Below are positions 11,375 to 24,067 of a DNA stretch of 64,000 nt, in pieces (positions within the stretch are counted from its first letter, which is position 1; every line of letters starts with the position of its first letter). The translations under genes and the position numbers were made by a program. Where the stretch lies: NCBI GenBank assembly GCA_028023455.1, contig JAQFVV010006336.1, positions 558,001-622,000 on the forward strand. The letters run 5' to 3'. Source of the DNA: Epiperipatus broadwayi. Taxonomy: Eukaryota > Onychophora > Udeonychophora > Euonychophora > Peripatidae. The notes below the pieces were generated by a model. That model was not told where the DNA came from. It ran no database searches and saw only the letters and a program-made list of their open reading frames with translations.

Positions 11375-13700
11375 ATTATTATTGTAGAAAATAAAAACTT
11401 TTATTAATAAACAATTTTAACAGTCCCCATGATAAAAAATAATAAAATATGTACCTATTTGAAAGAGGAGATTTTTGTTCAAACTTGAGTAAATAAGCTA
11501 TATTCTCTGATTTTCTTTTTCATAGCACTGCTCCTCAATAAATAATTATATTTAATGTTCAAATCACAAATAAGTACATGTCACATCAAATGAATCAGTT
11601 GTTTTTATGAAAGCATGACTATACAAGACTGATAGATTCTGCTAATATCAAATATCATCTCGTCCCAGTGTGAGCAAGTGCAGACATGCAACAGTTTTTT
11701 ATGTCTACATTTGCTTTGATACATTTGAAAAGACAATACACAGACATATTTAAACTATTCAATAGTAAACAAACAACAACGTATACATATACTATAAGCT
11801 CATCCATATAAAATCTAATTATAAACAATGAAATTCAGAGTTAACCATGAGAAAGTGCACCAATTAATAAAATTAAATAACTTAAAGCTATTAATATTTA
11901 TACTCTAATCATTTAACATAGTTTATGCATAGATACATTACATTTAAATCAATTATTACATTTTCCATTATTTATTTATTCCTTTAAATTGTATCATTTT
12001 TACAAAATAACATTTGGTTAACATGTATTAAAAGAAAAATACTTTACAAAACATTACCATAACATGCATATATAATACAGAGAATCTCCTTTTTTATTTT
12101 AGCTGCATTAAAATGCAACTAACTTTAATTCTTTAAAACTTTTGCACCATGTTTTAAACCATTCATAAGATAAGATATAACATATTAGTATTAAATAAAA
12201 ACTTAAAATATTTAAAATAAGGTCTAAGAAGTTCTTTTAAATGTAAATCTTACAAAGCAATATAGCCATTGTTTGTTTTTTTCTGATGAAAAATATCAAA
12301 CAGTTTTCATGTGGCCATAATATATATACTTTAATATCTCAGCTTTGCAAATGAAATAAGTGTTTATTCTTCTTTAACCTGGTTTATTCAAATATAGCAT
12401 GTCACATTTTTCAGATGTTCAGGTTAGATTAGAAGATGGTGTTTTTTCCTTCTTTACTCAGTAAGCATAATAAATGTCCAATGTGGTTTGAATAAAGTAA
12501 GAATCAGTCTAAATGCAAATGAAAAAAAATCATTTTTGTGAACAGCTTATTCCAGTTTTTTTAAAATTTAAATTGATTAATTTGCATAACACTTTAATTG
12601 CTTGAAATCTTTTTTTTAAAATCTGTAACCCATGTGGAAACTACATGACTAACATTGAAATGAATGACTCACTACTTATATATTGTAACGCCCTACTTAA
12701 CACTGATCCTACACATTATATGAACAAATGCCCAGGGCACCAATTCTATTAATGAATTGAATAAATTAACAACTTTATTTTACTTTGAATTAGTATTGAG
12801 ACTCTTCTACTTATGTCTGACTTATAGCTTAGGTTAGTGGAGGGTTATAGGAAGTCAAAAACATATAGAATATAAATAAATGAAGGAAGAAATACTATTG
12901 ATCATTAAAATAAGATATTATATGTTTCATTTGTTAATCAACCAAATGATAGAAATCAATAAAGTTTCATTTATTCAAGCTAATAAACTATAATTTCAAT
13001 TTGACCTCTTCCATCATCTAAATACACTCTTATATTAGCTACAATATAACTTTAACAGAAAAACATGATATTAAATATTTCCACTATCTAGCACATCTTA
13101 ATCTAAATAGATAAATTAATATTAATTTGGAACTATAAAATCAGATCTCAGGGAATCTTTAATACAATTTGATTAAAGAAATTCTATTATACAATAAATT
13201 ATAAATTATAAGGTTATAGCCTTATATAAGTATAACTATTATAATAAAAAAATAATAGAATGAGTTGAATGATGTTTCACTGGACTAGCAATTAGATAAT
13301 GAAGGAAACAGAATACCTTTTAATCTCACATCATTGTCTAAATAATAAACTGAGTATACAACCTTTTTTATAAGTTTACCAAATGGTAAAGTATTTCATA
13401 TAATGTTTGGATGAAGAGAACAATATTATTAGATTTAAGTATGTTTATTACCAAATTTATAAAGTAGTGCATTTATGTTATAATAAATATGTAGAATGTG
13501 GAAACTAGAATACGAATGCATATAAGAACAACTTGAGAGAAAGTTTTGAATAAATAAATAAAGTATTTTTTTTTTTACATTTTGCAATCAAAATAAATAT
13601 AATTGGTTTACATTGGGACTATTTATTCTAATTCCTAAATTTACAAATACATTTGCCAATCTGGATTTTATATCTCTTTTTATTATGCCCTATATTACTT
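11375..13700. other. AT-rich intergenic stretch
   Basis: No gene is found, and no second hAT end is visible within it. A short block near 12,684-12,740 (TGTAACGCCCTACTT...) has the look of the start of an LTR, but I see no matching partner, primer-binding site or polypurine tract. The rest is A/T-rich with scattered homopolymer runs. Confidence 0.5.
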
Positions 13701-13710
13701 ATTGATTAGA

Positions 13711-13718
13711 CATTTATA
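13711..13718. repeat. Merlin target-site duplication, left copy
   Basis: The 8-base CATTTATA directly precedes the element's terminal GGTAGTTTT. An identical copy directly follows the other end at 15084-15091. Merlin/IS1016-type elements are known to make 8-9 bp duplications. Confidence 0.9.
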
Positions 13719-13760
13719 GGTAGTTTTATATTAGCATGTTGAAACTGCCTGTGGGGCCTT
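13719..13760 (+). repeat. Merlin left terminal inverted repeat
   Basis: GGTAGTTTTATATTAGCATG continues into TTGAAACTGCCTGTGGGGCC. It pairs with 15042-15083, with only a few mismatches over about 40 bases. Confidence 0.9.
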
Positions 13761-14143
13761 ATTACTATGCTAGGGCATAAAAATATGCCATTTAGGTGGC
13801 CTCCACTATTGAACATTCTATTTCTAATATGTAAGCCTAGAAATAGTCCATTGCTGGCTGTGTCTATTTCTATGCTAATGCACAGAAACATGATGTTTAA
13901 TCTGCTGCAGGAGTCATCATGTCAGCTTACAGCTCAGATCTGTGTTATACATTTTTGATGTGTGATCACATTTCACTTTTGGGTACAGTATTGTGTGAGA
14001 GTGGCTGGAATTCCAACTGTCAAAACTATTTTAATATTCATTAAGACCTCTTTCCCTCTATCTTCCATGTTTTATGAATGTCTACTAACAATTATGAGCA
14101 TAGTCTCATGCTTCCTTAGCCCAGCTTTCCTACTCAAAAAAAT

Positions 14144-14677
14144 TTGGCAAATGTAGGTGCAAGCACGATTTTTATCAAATCATGCTCTAAGTCACGTTTG
14201 TGTGAGAACAATTGCAATCTTTGTAAAATGGCTGAATTAAAGTTTCTGAATGTCAAAGTTTGGGATGTGTCTAGCTCCAAAACTGATGCCATCACATTTT
14301 TACAGCATTATGGAGTAGTGACATGTGTGAAGAAGTGTTTATGTGGAGAAGAAATGAAATTATATTATTGCGGAAGCTATCAGTTCAAATGCAAGGCTGG
14401 TTCATGTGGGCATTGGTGTTCGATTTGCCAAGGTACATGACTGGAGGGATCACATCTTGATTTCATGAAGACAGTACATCTCCTGTACTATTGTAGCTGT
14501 GAGGAGCTAACAGTATCAAGGGCTATTGCAGACTTGAATCTGTCTCCAGGCTTCCTTGTGCACTGGACCAATGGACTCCACGAGCTTTGTCACGAGAGTT
14601 TAATGTCTTGGCCATGCCGTCAAATTGGTGGTCCAGGCTCAATTGTTGAGATTGATGAGACCTTGTTTAGCTGTTGA
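14144..14677 (+). pseudogene. Truncated Merlin (ISXO2/IS1016-like) transposase
   Basis: Two open stretches, 14144-14440 and 14465-14677, lie in the same frame, separated by a TGA at 14438-14440. In this family the position corresponds to the Trp of the conserved GTW-EGS motif: the DNA reads GGT ACA TGA CTG GAG GGA TCA, so a TGG to TGA change is the likely break. Upstream is a cysteine-rich zinc-ribbon-like segment (CVKKCLCGEE, KCKAGSCGHWCSIC). Downstream come a helical segment (AIADLNLSPGFLVHWTNGL) and RQIGGPGSIVEIDETLFS. The Asp in VEIDET is the first acidic residue of the DDE/DDN catalytic triad. The coding region ends two codons later, so the other catalytic residues are absent. A methionine at 14228 (MAELKF) is an alternative start. 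It cannot be an active enzyme. Confidence 0.88.
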
Positions 14678-15041
14678 AAGACTAATGTAAATATTTGTTT
14701 GTAATCTAAAACGTTATTCAACCTTCGAGTTGCATTCCATTAATTCGCATATTAAGAATTCAAATCACCCAAAAAATTGTTTTTTTTTTGGTAAATGTAT
14801 TGATTTCATCGAATAACCATTAAATGTAAATATTTATTTGTAATTTTAAAAAAAAAGTTGATTTCATAAAATACCAAACCAAAAATAAGTAATGAAAAGA
14901 ATAAAAAGTAAGTACTTTTTTAATTCATTTTGATTTATGTATTTTTTAATAGATTTATTTGATATTTTTAATGTGATAATAAAAAAAAAAAAGCAAGACT
15001 GGGCCCTGGCAACATTATATTTATGTTTGTTTACAAACAAG

Positions 15042-15083
15042 CCACACCCTCAGGTGGTTTCAACATACTAATATAAAACTACC
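15042..15083 (-). repeat. Merlin right terminal inverted repeat
   Basis: This is the inverted partner of 13719-13760. It ends in AAAACTACC at 15083, immediately before the right copy of CATTTATA (15084-15091). Confidence 0.9.
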
Positions 15084-15091
15084 CATTTATA

Positions 15092-18000
15092 AGACATGAA
15101 TAAACAAATAAAATAATGCCCTCATATTCTAACTTTGAATATATTTAGGCTGTTAATTAACTCATCTTTTATTAGCAAACAACAATGAATAAATAAATAT
15201 CTTATTATGGGCACAAATATACAAGTTGGATAGATCATGTTATCATTTATTGGGATAAAACAAATTAATAACTTTGGCTGTCAAGAGAGTAACCTTAAAT
15301 AACTCAATCAAATAATCCTTTTAAATAGCTATCCTTTTCACACATTCAAAATAAAAAATAATCATTCTGATGATTTGATGCTTTATAGTTTGTGGCAAAC
15401 TAACATGATATAATCTAGAATATTTAATTCCTGATGTATAAATTTAATAGTACTATACTCTCATGTCTGCAAGGTTACTTGCATCACATGTATGCCACAT
15501 CTTATGCTATAATTAAGATAGAATCAATATATTTACATCTTGTTGGTTTGCTTATGAGTTACTAAATAAGTGTCATAATACGGATAATACCATAAACCAA
15601 ACAATGATTGTAACACTATTTCTGTTTTAAATATTCTAAAAGAATTTCATCTTACCATTTATTTAACCACCAACTACATTACATATAGCTATTATTTTAT
15701 GATAACAAAAAGATATATTTAAAAAACAAATTAAGCACATGAGGAATAAACAAGCTTCTTGACTAATAAATCTAATGATGAATAATGACTCCCCATCTAA
15801 TTTTGGTGTTGAACTCAGTCTCACCATCAGGGTAAAGGAAAAATATATTACTTAACTTCATAAAATATTATCTTTATAATATATGAATACGAATACGCAA
15901 TCTGGAAATATACTTCACTCATGGCAAATACTTAGATATGTTAAGAGAGTAGGTTCTCAATCCCAATCAACATAGAACATATCAGTAATAACTTTCTTTC
16001 TCAAAGCTACTTAATGCATTTAATTTTAACATTGTAAAATAAATTTACACATAGATAGGTCCCAAATTTTTTAAATTCTTTTAGCCTATGACATTATCCG
16101 ACACTGACAGAGAGAAATGAAGTCATAAAACTGAATATTTATTAATTATATATGAAATGAACTGCATAGAGGACACACATACATATGAATAAGAGCATGT
16201 AAATAATTTCAAACTATATAGTAGACAAATGTTACAGTAAAGTAAATTAGCTGTTTTAAAAATTTAAATTGCAGCAATTATTGTCAATGGGATTTGACCA
16301 TTTCTGACAACAATATTTATCTTTTATACATTCACTACTCTCTAAGCCAATTGCTCACTTCGAGAAATTAAATAGAAAAATACCCCCCTTCAATAAAATA
16401 CATGAAAGGCATATATATATATATATATAACCCACATAAAAAAATTATATTTAAATAATATTTAATTACCAGCATATTCGAGATGTTCTTGAAGTCAAGG
16501 AAATCACAAAATAAATAAGCAAATAAATAAATAACCTATCTATCTGTCTATGATATATCAATAAAAACAAACAAAAAATAGTTATTCTTCTTTAACTCAA
16601 CAAAAATTCACTTGCAGAGTCTTTAACATAAAGTCTCCTGAATGACGCGAAGACAGTGATGATGATTTCAAATGAGTATGTGTTAGTAAAACATGAAAAC
16701 AAATTCCTACAGGATAAACATTCACAAATTTAGATTTAATTAAGCAATCTCAAATGTTCTTAGCAATAGTTAATTGAGCTCACTAATACAATGCACAAGT
16801 AATAAGCTTTTTATAATAATGGACATAATAGATAGATAATTTCAGCTACATATTTGTTTGATATTGACCATTTAATTAATTCTGAAAAGTTCCAACTTAG
16901 TAATAACTTTAGCAGGCTTCCAAAAGAACATTAGCTTCCCATAAACTTCATAAGTTAGTATAAATATAATTATTTTGGTTCTTTGCTAATTGTTCATGGA
17001 AAATCTGTAATTCCTTAGATAATAATATTTTTTTATAATATGTCCACATACTGAAGAGAACAAGAAATATATAATATTAGTGTCCTTCTACTCAACTTAA
17101 ATCAGGTACACATTAAATAAATACTAATTATAAGTTAATTACTTGTAAGTCATGCATTCACTTTTTTAATAAAATATTTTATAAGCATGAATGATAAGCA
17201 TAGTTATTTTCATGTAGTAGTTTAAAATATAGCACAATAAATTATACATGCATCCTCTCATTTTAACTTAACTTTTATATAAGTAGAAGAGAATTTAAAT
17301 TTAGAGTCTATGATAGGCTATAATTTCCATAAAAGACTATAAAGTTCATACAATTTCATTTTCTCCTTAACAATAGAAGATATAGACAAATAAAGTAGAT
17401 TTAAGTTATAAGCATACAAATACATTTCAAACGATAGTGTTAATGAAAAATTTAATTTAGTGGAGAGTGAAGAAAATATACCTTGTAAAAAAATTAGCCT
17501 GACATTTTTTACTTAAAGTTGTCTGGAAGCTAGAATTCCTGTACTAAATTTTGGAAAATAATAAGGTTTAAGAAAAAAATACACTTTTGAGAGTTTAACT
17601 GACTTGATTTCTGGAAGAGATTGGAGAAAACCATGTACATAGAAGATGTGGAAGAAGTAGAATATATTTTATTACTGACCATCATTTAAATACATCTACT
17701 TTCCATTAATCAAGAGGTCACCTTATCCTCTAAAGGTTAGTTACACTCTTCCTACTCAGATAATTAAGTAACAAATATTCAAAAAATATTTTCTTAAGAG
17801 AAAAAAAATTATTTTGATTTTTAAATTAAATCAAATCGAATAAAACAAAAAAATAATTTTTACACTCTTGAAATAAATAAACATTAATTAGCCAGTAAAT
17901 AAAGTAATTGATAACACAATTTAGTTAGTCAAATAATTCACTAATCCAGAGATCCATTAATCACTTAAAATATACTTGCACCTTTTATCAGAGATATTTG

Positions 18001-18540
18001 CTGTAATTTTAAGTGTGTTATTGTAAAATGTAAAATTCTGTACTATAAATAAATATGGAAATGAAATTGGAAGATGATACAGACATACATGCACACACAT
18101 ATGCTGCTATATTAATACTAAATGATCCTGAATAAAATATAACTTATATGGCTATTGGTTAAACATATTTCACTGATTATTTTACCTATACATAGATGGA
18201 TGTGCCAATAAATAAACAGATCAGAAAAACATCTAAACAAATACCAAACACTATTCTCCAAATAAATAAAACAAATTTGCATCAAATTAATTTACACATT
18301 AACAATTCCTGTAATAATCCAACCCCCTTTCTACCATTAAATATTTCATCAAATATTATAATAATACTGAATTCTTATAAAATTCTCAACTAACATCCAT
18401 AAACAACTCTCATAAGGTTTTAGACTATTAACATAAATTTTTTAAAAATTTTAGCGCTATTTCATTTTTTTTAAAAAATTAAATGCAGTTATTCACCACT
18501 GATATAGTATGATTTAATTAAAGTTTATTTTATGTGTCCA
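15092..18540. other. AT-rich intergenic stretch
   Basis: No gene is recognised. There is a short (TA)n tract near 16,411-16,430. A 65-codon open frame at 18196-18393 is Asn/Ile/Thr-rich, as random A-rich DNA would be. Short phrases recur loosely across this segment and across 12.8-13.5 kb, but I cannot demonstrate a defined repeat unit. Confidence 0.5.
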
Positions 18541-18554
18541 TTCAGAGGGTCACA

Positions 18555-20350
18555 ATATATATATATTGTGCCAGATACTCAATTCATTCTGATACAGAGG
18601 GCGCCACCAGATCACTACGTATCTGGAAAATTTGTGTACTGAGATCAGAATAGATGATGATGATGGTTTGCACTGACTAGACTCAGGGAGACACAAGAGA
18701 TCTTAAATTGTTTAGACAATTGAGACAAAAACACAAAGACAAATGTCAGCCAAATTAAGTTTAAACATATTTAACAAAATTTTATTCAGAGAAGATTAAC
18801 TTATAAGAAAAGTTTATAAGTTTACAAATAGGATTAACTCAGGCATGTACCAGAAATACTAAAGGTAAAGCTATGACAGACTTACTGATCTTCTAATAAA
18901 TGAATTATAAAAGGGAGGAAGTAAATTTTATTCAGCCTAGGATTCATCCAAACATTGGTTTTCACTTTTAGATATTTAAACAATATGCCCTTGAAATAGA
19001 TCAAAGAAACCAGCACCAATGAGCTTTTTGAGATCCAAAATTTGGTCAGACCCCGAATGTCCTTATGTCGATATGAGCTGCACCTATTACTATATTTAAA
19101 ATAATGGTGATTGATCTACCTCAAGAACAACCGAAAAATATGATTGAAAATGAAGGAAAACAATTAAAACCGGTGAATCCCAGCCAAATGATTAGCGAAT
19201 ATTACTCTAAAATTAATAATTAAAGGTCTCAATAAGGGACAAGTAAATAATTAGAAAAACAGTTATGTCTGCCCCAGCATTTAAAAAAAATAAACTTACA
19301 AACAAATTCTGAGTACACACTCTGATAAGTTTAAAGCACACATAATAAATACAAAAATAAATCTATCAGAGAGTGCACATGAGTACAAAAATATTAAAAG
19401 TTTTAAATACTTTAGCAGTACAAAAGTATCACTCACCTGTAATTTAAAAAGGGATAAATTTTATCTTCCTGCTGACCACTTATAAAATTACAAAGAAGAA
19501 CAATTCTAATTTCCACTTTTAGAGATATTAGAATTGAAACTGCAGAAAATTAGACAATAAAGTCACCAGCCAAAAGATTTTGGGAGGGTTGCAAAAGGGC
19601 AAACACAGTGTTTAAAAAAATTTAATTATTGAATGATAAAATAATTACAGGTAAGCAGATAAAATGCATGCCTGCCAAAGCATTTATAAAAAGCGAGGCA
19701 TAAAAATATAAAACTCACTCATCACTCTCCAATAAACAAAACTGAAAGCAAATTGGGAATCTTAAACCTAAGATTCCAAAACCCATTACAAAAATTCAAG
19801 AAAACACAATAAAGATTAAATATGAATATAAATATTACTTAAGCTTATGAACACAGATTTTTAATTAGACTGAGCAGAGATTTAATGAGAATTAAGTTAC
19901 CCTGGGAAGAATAAAAAAGAAAATAGTTACCTTTCAGTAAAACAATGTTCACTTAGAGTGCGCACTATTATTCTAGTTCATTTCAAGTTCATAGACAGTG
20001 GCAAGGTAGAGATAAAGAGATTCCAGCTTCTTTTAGATGTTTAAGGCAATACTGGAGCAAATTTGGAAGTTAGGGATTCGTCTTTTGTTAAATTAGCAAG
20101 CCATTCTGGTGGTGATGACACATATAGTATTTTTCATCTTGTTGCAAGCAAAAGGATTTAAATAACAGTGAATTTCCTGTAAGAATTTAAATGTCCGTTT
20201 GGATAAATTTTCACTTGAGGAACAGCTTGTCTAGTTAAGAATCCTGAATTAATTGACACGCCAAATTTTCGGGGCTATTTATACGTTGCTCCATTTCCCG
20301 CGAAACACTTTCCTTGTTGTCCAATTTCTACGCCTTAGGCAGGGCAAATA
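18555..20350 (-). repeat. Putative LTR or promoter-bearing repeat block
   Basis: This block is more complex and less A/T-rich than its surroundings. Read on the minus strand it begins with GC-richer sequence. That is followed by an inverted CCAAT (ATTGG, plus-strand CCAAT near 20320) and a TATA box (20283-20274). It runs to a TGGCGCCC near 18,600, which resembles retroviral primer-binding sites. Internally, two diverged segments about 385 bases apart repeat the order CCCAGCCAAA...AAT-rich...CTGCC-CAGCATTT (about 19,180-19,290 and 19,567-19,690). A solo LTR is my favoured reading. A host promoter is the alternative, and I see no coding sequence attached to either. Confidence 0.35.
20274..20283 (-). 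promoter_or_regulatory. TATA box on the minus strand
   Basis: On the minus strand the sequence is CAACGTATAAATAGCCCC, an excellent TATA element in a local GC-rich setting (GCGGGAAATGG upstream). An inverted CCAAT box lies about 40 bases upstream. Transcription would be expected to start about 25-30 bases downstream, near 20,245-20,250, and run toward lower coordinates. The first ATG there opens only a 14-codon frame. Confidence 0.45.
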
Positions 20351-20727
20351 TTAATCTCCCACTCAATCTAATCTAAGAATTCTACCCAGGGATTATTGAA
20401 ACGAAAATGACTTCATAAAAATCAAATCTCCGCTCTTTAAAATAAAAGCCACAGGAATGTAATTAGCTAGGTTGCTTGTTTTTAATTAATTTATTTAAAG
20501 TAAAAACAAGCGGTATATGAAAACTATCTTAAAATAAATCGATAAACATTGAAATGAAGCGTTTTACATATAAACGCTTGTGTATTTTGATACACGTATT
20601 TTTTTTAAAATAATAATAAAATTTAAACATTAAACGTTTAATGAAAATTAAAAGCTTAATAAATATTTTTGGTAATAACACCATTGAAACAGATTTCAAT
20701 TCGGTTCAATATATATATATATATATG
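20351..20727. other. AT-rich spacer with clustered small palindromes
   Basis: No gene is present. Within about 90 bases lie AAGCGTTT/AAACGCTT (8-base arms, 20553-20575), GTGTAT/ATACAC (about 20579-20594) and a perfect 16-base palindrome, CATTAAACGTTTAATG (20628-20643). A short (TA)n lies at 20709-20726. Confidence 0.7.
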
Positions 20728-21654
20728 ATGTACCAGTCAAAACATGTTTACCCATCTAACATGATCTGGAACTCACAAAATGTACTTCAAACTCAGTCAA
20801 GCCTGAGATTTAGGTCAGGAACTAATCTGAATTTAAACCCACTTCATAAGCTCTAGATCAAACCTAATGAATAACATATAATGATGGGACACAAAAATTT
20901 ATTTTAAATCTGGTCCACTAGCAGAGTGAAGAAGACAATGAGACTCAATATTAACTGCATTCTACCTTAACTAAAATATGTATACACATGGTTGTACATG
21001 TGGAAGTGGAAAGGAAATTTGAACTACTCAACTAAGTTAGATAATAAAAATAGTTTAATATAAAGAATGAATTATATACATTATGACTTAATTATATACA
21101 TTAATATGTGCATGAATGAGCAGTCTACCAAAGAGTAGATAATTATAGATTGGAGTTCATGCAAAGGGTTCTCATATGCTCTTTTATTAACTAAATAGTA
21201 TATATATATTAACACACATCTTTGGTGGATACGGCATTAAGATCTCAATCAATTATTTAAAAAAAATTACAGAAGCTTGACATTAACACTTGGGTTTATG
21301 GTTCTGAAATGTGATGACTAACATTATTTTAGGGAGCATTCTGAGATTCATTATATATATATAAGAAAACTATTTTTATGCGATTACGGTCAGGAAAATA
21401 AATAAAATACATTTGAAAAAATTATACTTGATTATATGAAAAAATACTCATTGAAAATTCATTTAATTAACATTTAAAAAACAGAACACTTTATTTTTCC
21501 CAAGGCAGATAGATACTCTTAAATACAGAACTAACAAATTATGATGATGGGATTATATAATAAGACTGAAATAACATTATTGATAAAACTAGTGATACTC
21601 AGCATTATATATATATATATATATATATGCTATATATATATATATATATATATG

Positions 21655-21689
<35 letters not shown>

Positions 21690-21753
21690 AGCAAAGTGCA
21701 ACTTTAATATTAGAGCATTAAAACTGGGTCATGAAGCAAAAGAAATAATAATA
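20728..21753 (+). repeat. ~1 kb dispersed repeat, copy 1
   Basis: It aligns along its whole length, in the same orientation, with 25340-26300 at roughly 90% identity. Shared landmarks are AAAACATGTTTACCCAT near the start, GTGGAAGTGGA, GCAAAGGGTTCTCATATGCT, TTTATGGTTCTGAAA and TGGGTCATGAAGCAAAAG at the end. This copy is longer mainly because of an expanded (TA)n block at 21,604-21,686. Neither copy carries a reading frame. A phrase resembling the YGSETW motif of non-LTR reverse transcriptases occurs in copy 2 but is too short to classify the family. Confidence 0.9.
21604..21686. repeat. Higher-order (TA)n GC (TA)n array
   Basis: Three (TA)n runs are separated by GC, giving a unit of about 30 bases. 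The corresponding position in the sister repeat (26,222-26,236) has only about seven TA units, so the expansion is specific to this copy. Confidence 0.9.
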
Positions 21754-24020
21754 TAAAGAAGTTTGCGATACTGACATTGGTGAAGAAATAAGAGGAAAAG
21801 TTCATACTTCTGGATAAAAATGAAGTCTAAGACCCCCTTTTTGGGCAGTGCTTAGAGAAATGTAAATAAAATATGCTGTGGATGTCACTGATGTGCAGAG
21901 GCCTTTTATATGAAGAAAGTGATCCTGGGAAAGTCAACTATCCACATGAGAAGGCATGAGAAGAAATCTATGGGTTCGATTTTGTCGCAACCCCCAGAAA
22001 AGAAGCATGTAATATATATATATATATTCCTGAAGATATGCTGAATGTCAGTAATGCAGTACAGAAAGATGTTACTAATAACATTGAATAAATGATGCTT
22101 GGCTGAATGCCTAATTTAGACAAATAATATACTATGCTGCTGTAATATATATATATATATATATGTTTGTGTGTGTGTGTATACAAGATTTTACTTAATA
22201 ACTAAAATAGTAAAATATATATGAAAATTTACCCCATTCCCCTTCTGCTATTTAAAAATAATTCAATTCCATTTTCGTGTATTTTACAATTGAAAATATT
22301 TAAGCATATGATATTTTAAGAGTATGGAAAAATAAAATAAAAACTAGCAGTTATATAGAAAACAAATAATGGGTCACCTTTTCAGAATTGAAATAAATAA
22401 CATTTTAAGATTTCAGAGTTATCCTAAGTTCTGGGTTCATCCCAGGTAGAATCCAGAGTTAAACAAATAACAAATTTTTATACTAAAACATAAACAAAAT
22501 GTTGACTTGTAAAAAAAAAAAACAATCTGTCAAGTGTATTAATTAATAATGCATTGTGTTTTAAGGTGACATTAATAACCTTAACTTATGGAGTTTTAAT
22601 TAAAAGGAAAGATATTGAAAAATTCAGCTTATCAGATTGCTTGAGATTGGCATATTAATAATAAAAGCATGCATGTAAAATCAAGTAATACGTACAAATA
22701 AATAATTGACTGCACCAAAGTTAAAGAAAGTTAGAGCATATGAGAGAGAATTAAATTTATAGAAATTGAGAACAATTTAAGGTTAAATCATATATTAGGA
22801 GAAATTGATAGTAGGATTCAAGATTAGTCAGCTAGATTTACTTTCAAGTGGTATGAAAATCATTACCTTGCCCAATTTAAGAGTCCATTTTCAAAGTATG
22901 GCATTTAACCTTTCAATGGGCAATTAATTTTATTGGCCAAGTGAGTTAAAACTCTAAAATTTAATTGGTCAACTCACAAACTCAACCATCAAAATATATT
23001 AATCTTTTAATATTATATTCACTTTAGTTTCATTTGTAAAAAGTATATTAATAATTTGTCAGGTTATGAAAGTGAATGAAAGTTTTTTCAAAAATAAATT
23101 TTTATTTATAATTATAAAAATATTCACTAGTGGCAAATCTAAAACGAATGTTAGTAACCAACTGAAAAGTGTTGCTGATGTAGTGCTTTCTTTCTCAGTT
23201 TTACATACCCGAAAAATAAATAATTTTTGGTAAAATCTTAACTATTTTTTTAAAATAATTTTATTTTTAGCATATTTTATCAAAACAATTTATAATAAGT
23301 CAAAAAATACTCTCAAAATGGTCTAAAACATTCGTTTATCACTTTCAAAATGAAAAAAAGAAATCATAACAGTGGAAGTTATTGACAAGTGAATTTTTTG
23401 TCCACAATAATGGAAAGCCAATCAACACTTAGAATGGACTGCTTCCTGCCTTTGTTAGACCTTCAACATCAGTTTTATTGATTTTTTACTTGTAAATAAT
23501 TCAAGAGAGGGCAGCATCTGACAGAACTTTTTATAACCTTTCAAATGACAGTAAAATCTTTACCGTAGCATTAAAAATGATGAAATTCAAGTGACTTGAA
23601 GCAGCTTTGAGTCATCTCATAAAACTCCTTTAAAAGGTTAATAGATCCATGTGAGTTCTTTTTGGTGACAGCCAGCTTCCATTCAGCATTCCAGAGTTGT
23701 TTTTTAGGCTTTCTGTCATTTCAGGGCAGCAGGATAGTATGGCAGTGGAAGATGACTCCATAAAGAGTCAGAAAGGTGATGGGCTTTTTACCCAATCATC
23801 ATTTTTTATATTTCAAAGCAGCATGAAGTTTGTTAACTGCCCAGTTCTCTCAATAGTAGCTATTCTGTTGGTATTTAAAATTATCCCATTTTATACTCCT
23901 GCCCAGGTATTTGAAGAATGCTTTCCATTTTTTATCTCAAGCTTAATCATAAACTTTAATTTGACAGAAATTTCATATTTCTTTGTCCATTGTTTTTGAA
24001 GATACAACTATTAGATAACA
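21754..24020. other. Intergenic stretch with a higher-complexity block
   Basis: No recognised gene is present. Short (TA)n tracts lie near 22,013-22,028 and 22,144-22,164. From about 23,390 to 24,000 the composition is noticeably richer, and a 100-codon frame is open on the plus strand (23697-23999). Its translation is Phe/Ile/Ser-rich with no motif I recognise. The minus strand also shows protein-like phrases broken by stops. It may be a decayed retroelement, which I cannot confirm. Confidence 0.4.
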
Positions 24021-24034
24021 TTCCAAAAATATAT

Positions 24035-24067
24035 TCAAATCTATTTCCAGATTGGAAATAGATTTGA
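24035..24067. repeat. Perfect 15-bp-arm hairpin
   Basis: TCAAATCTATTTCCA, a GAT loop and TGGAAATAGATTTGA form a perfect stem of 15 pairs with a three-base loop. It is not followed by a T-run, and I assign no function. Confidence 0.85.

Larger units (their letters stand above)
13719..15083 (+). mobile_element. Merlin-type DNA transposon, 1,365 bp, defective
   Basis: The element is bounded by long, imperfect terminal inverted repeats and flanked by an exact 8-bp duplication. The left end reads GGTAGTTTTATATTAG, then ATGTTGAAAC. The right end, read on the minus strand, reads GGTAGTTTTATATTAG, then ATGTTGAAAC and CACCTGAGGG. Inside is a plus-strand transposase fragment of the IS1016/ISXO2-like family, which stops just after the first catalytic Asp. 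The remainder, from about 14,680 to 15,000, is A/T-rich filler with no coding sequence. The best reading is an internally deleted, non-autonomous derivative that was mobilised by a full-length relative. The intact target duplication suggests that insertion is younger than the decay seen in the neighbouring hAT and mariner relics. Confidence 0.9.

Noticed and set aside
12684-12860. LTR-like start TGTAACGCCC
   Set aside because: I found no second LTR, primer-binding site, polypurine tract or coding domain nearby.
13706-13958. Open frames on both strands at the left end of the Merlin element
   Set aside because: They cover the terminal and subterminal repeats, overlap antisense to each other, and do not continue into the transposase frame.
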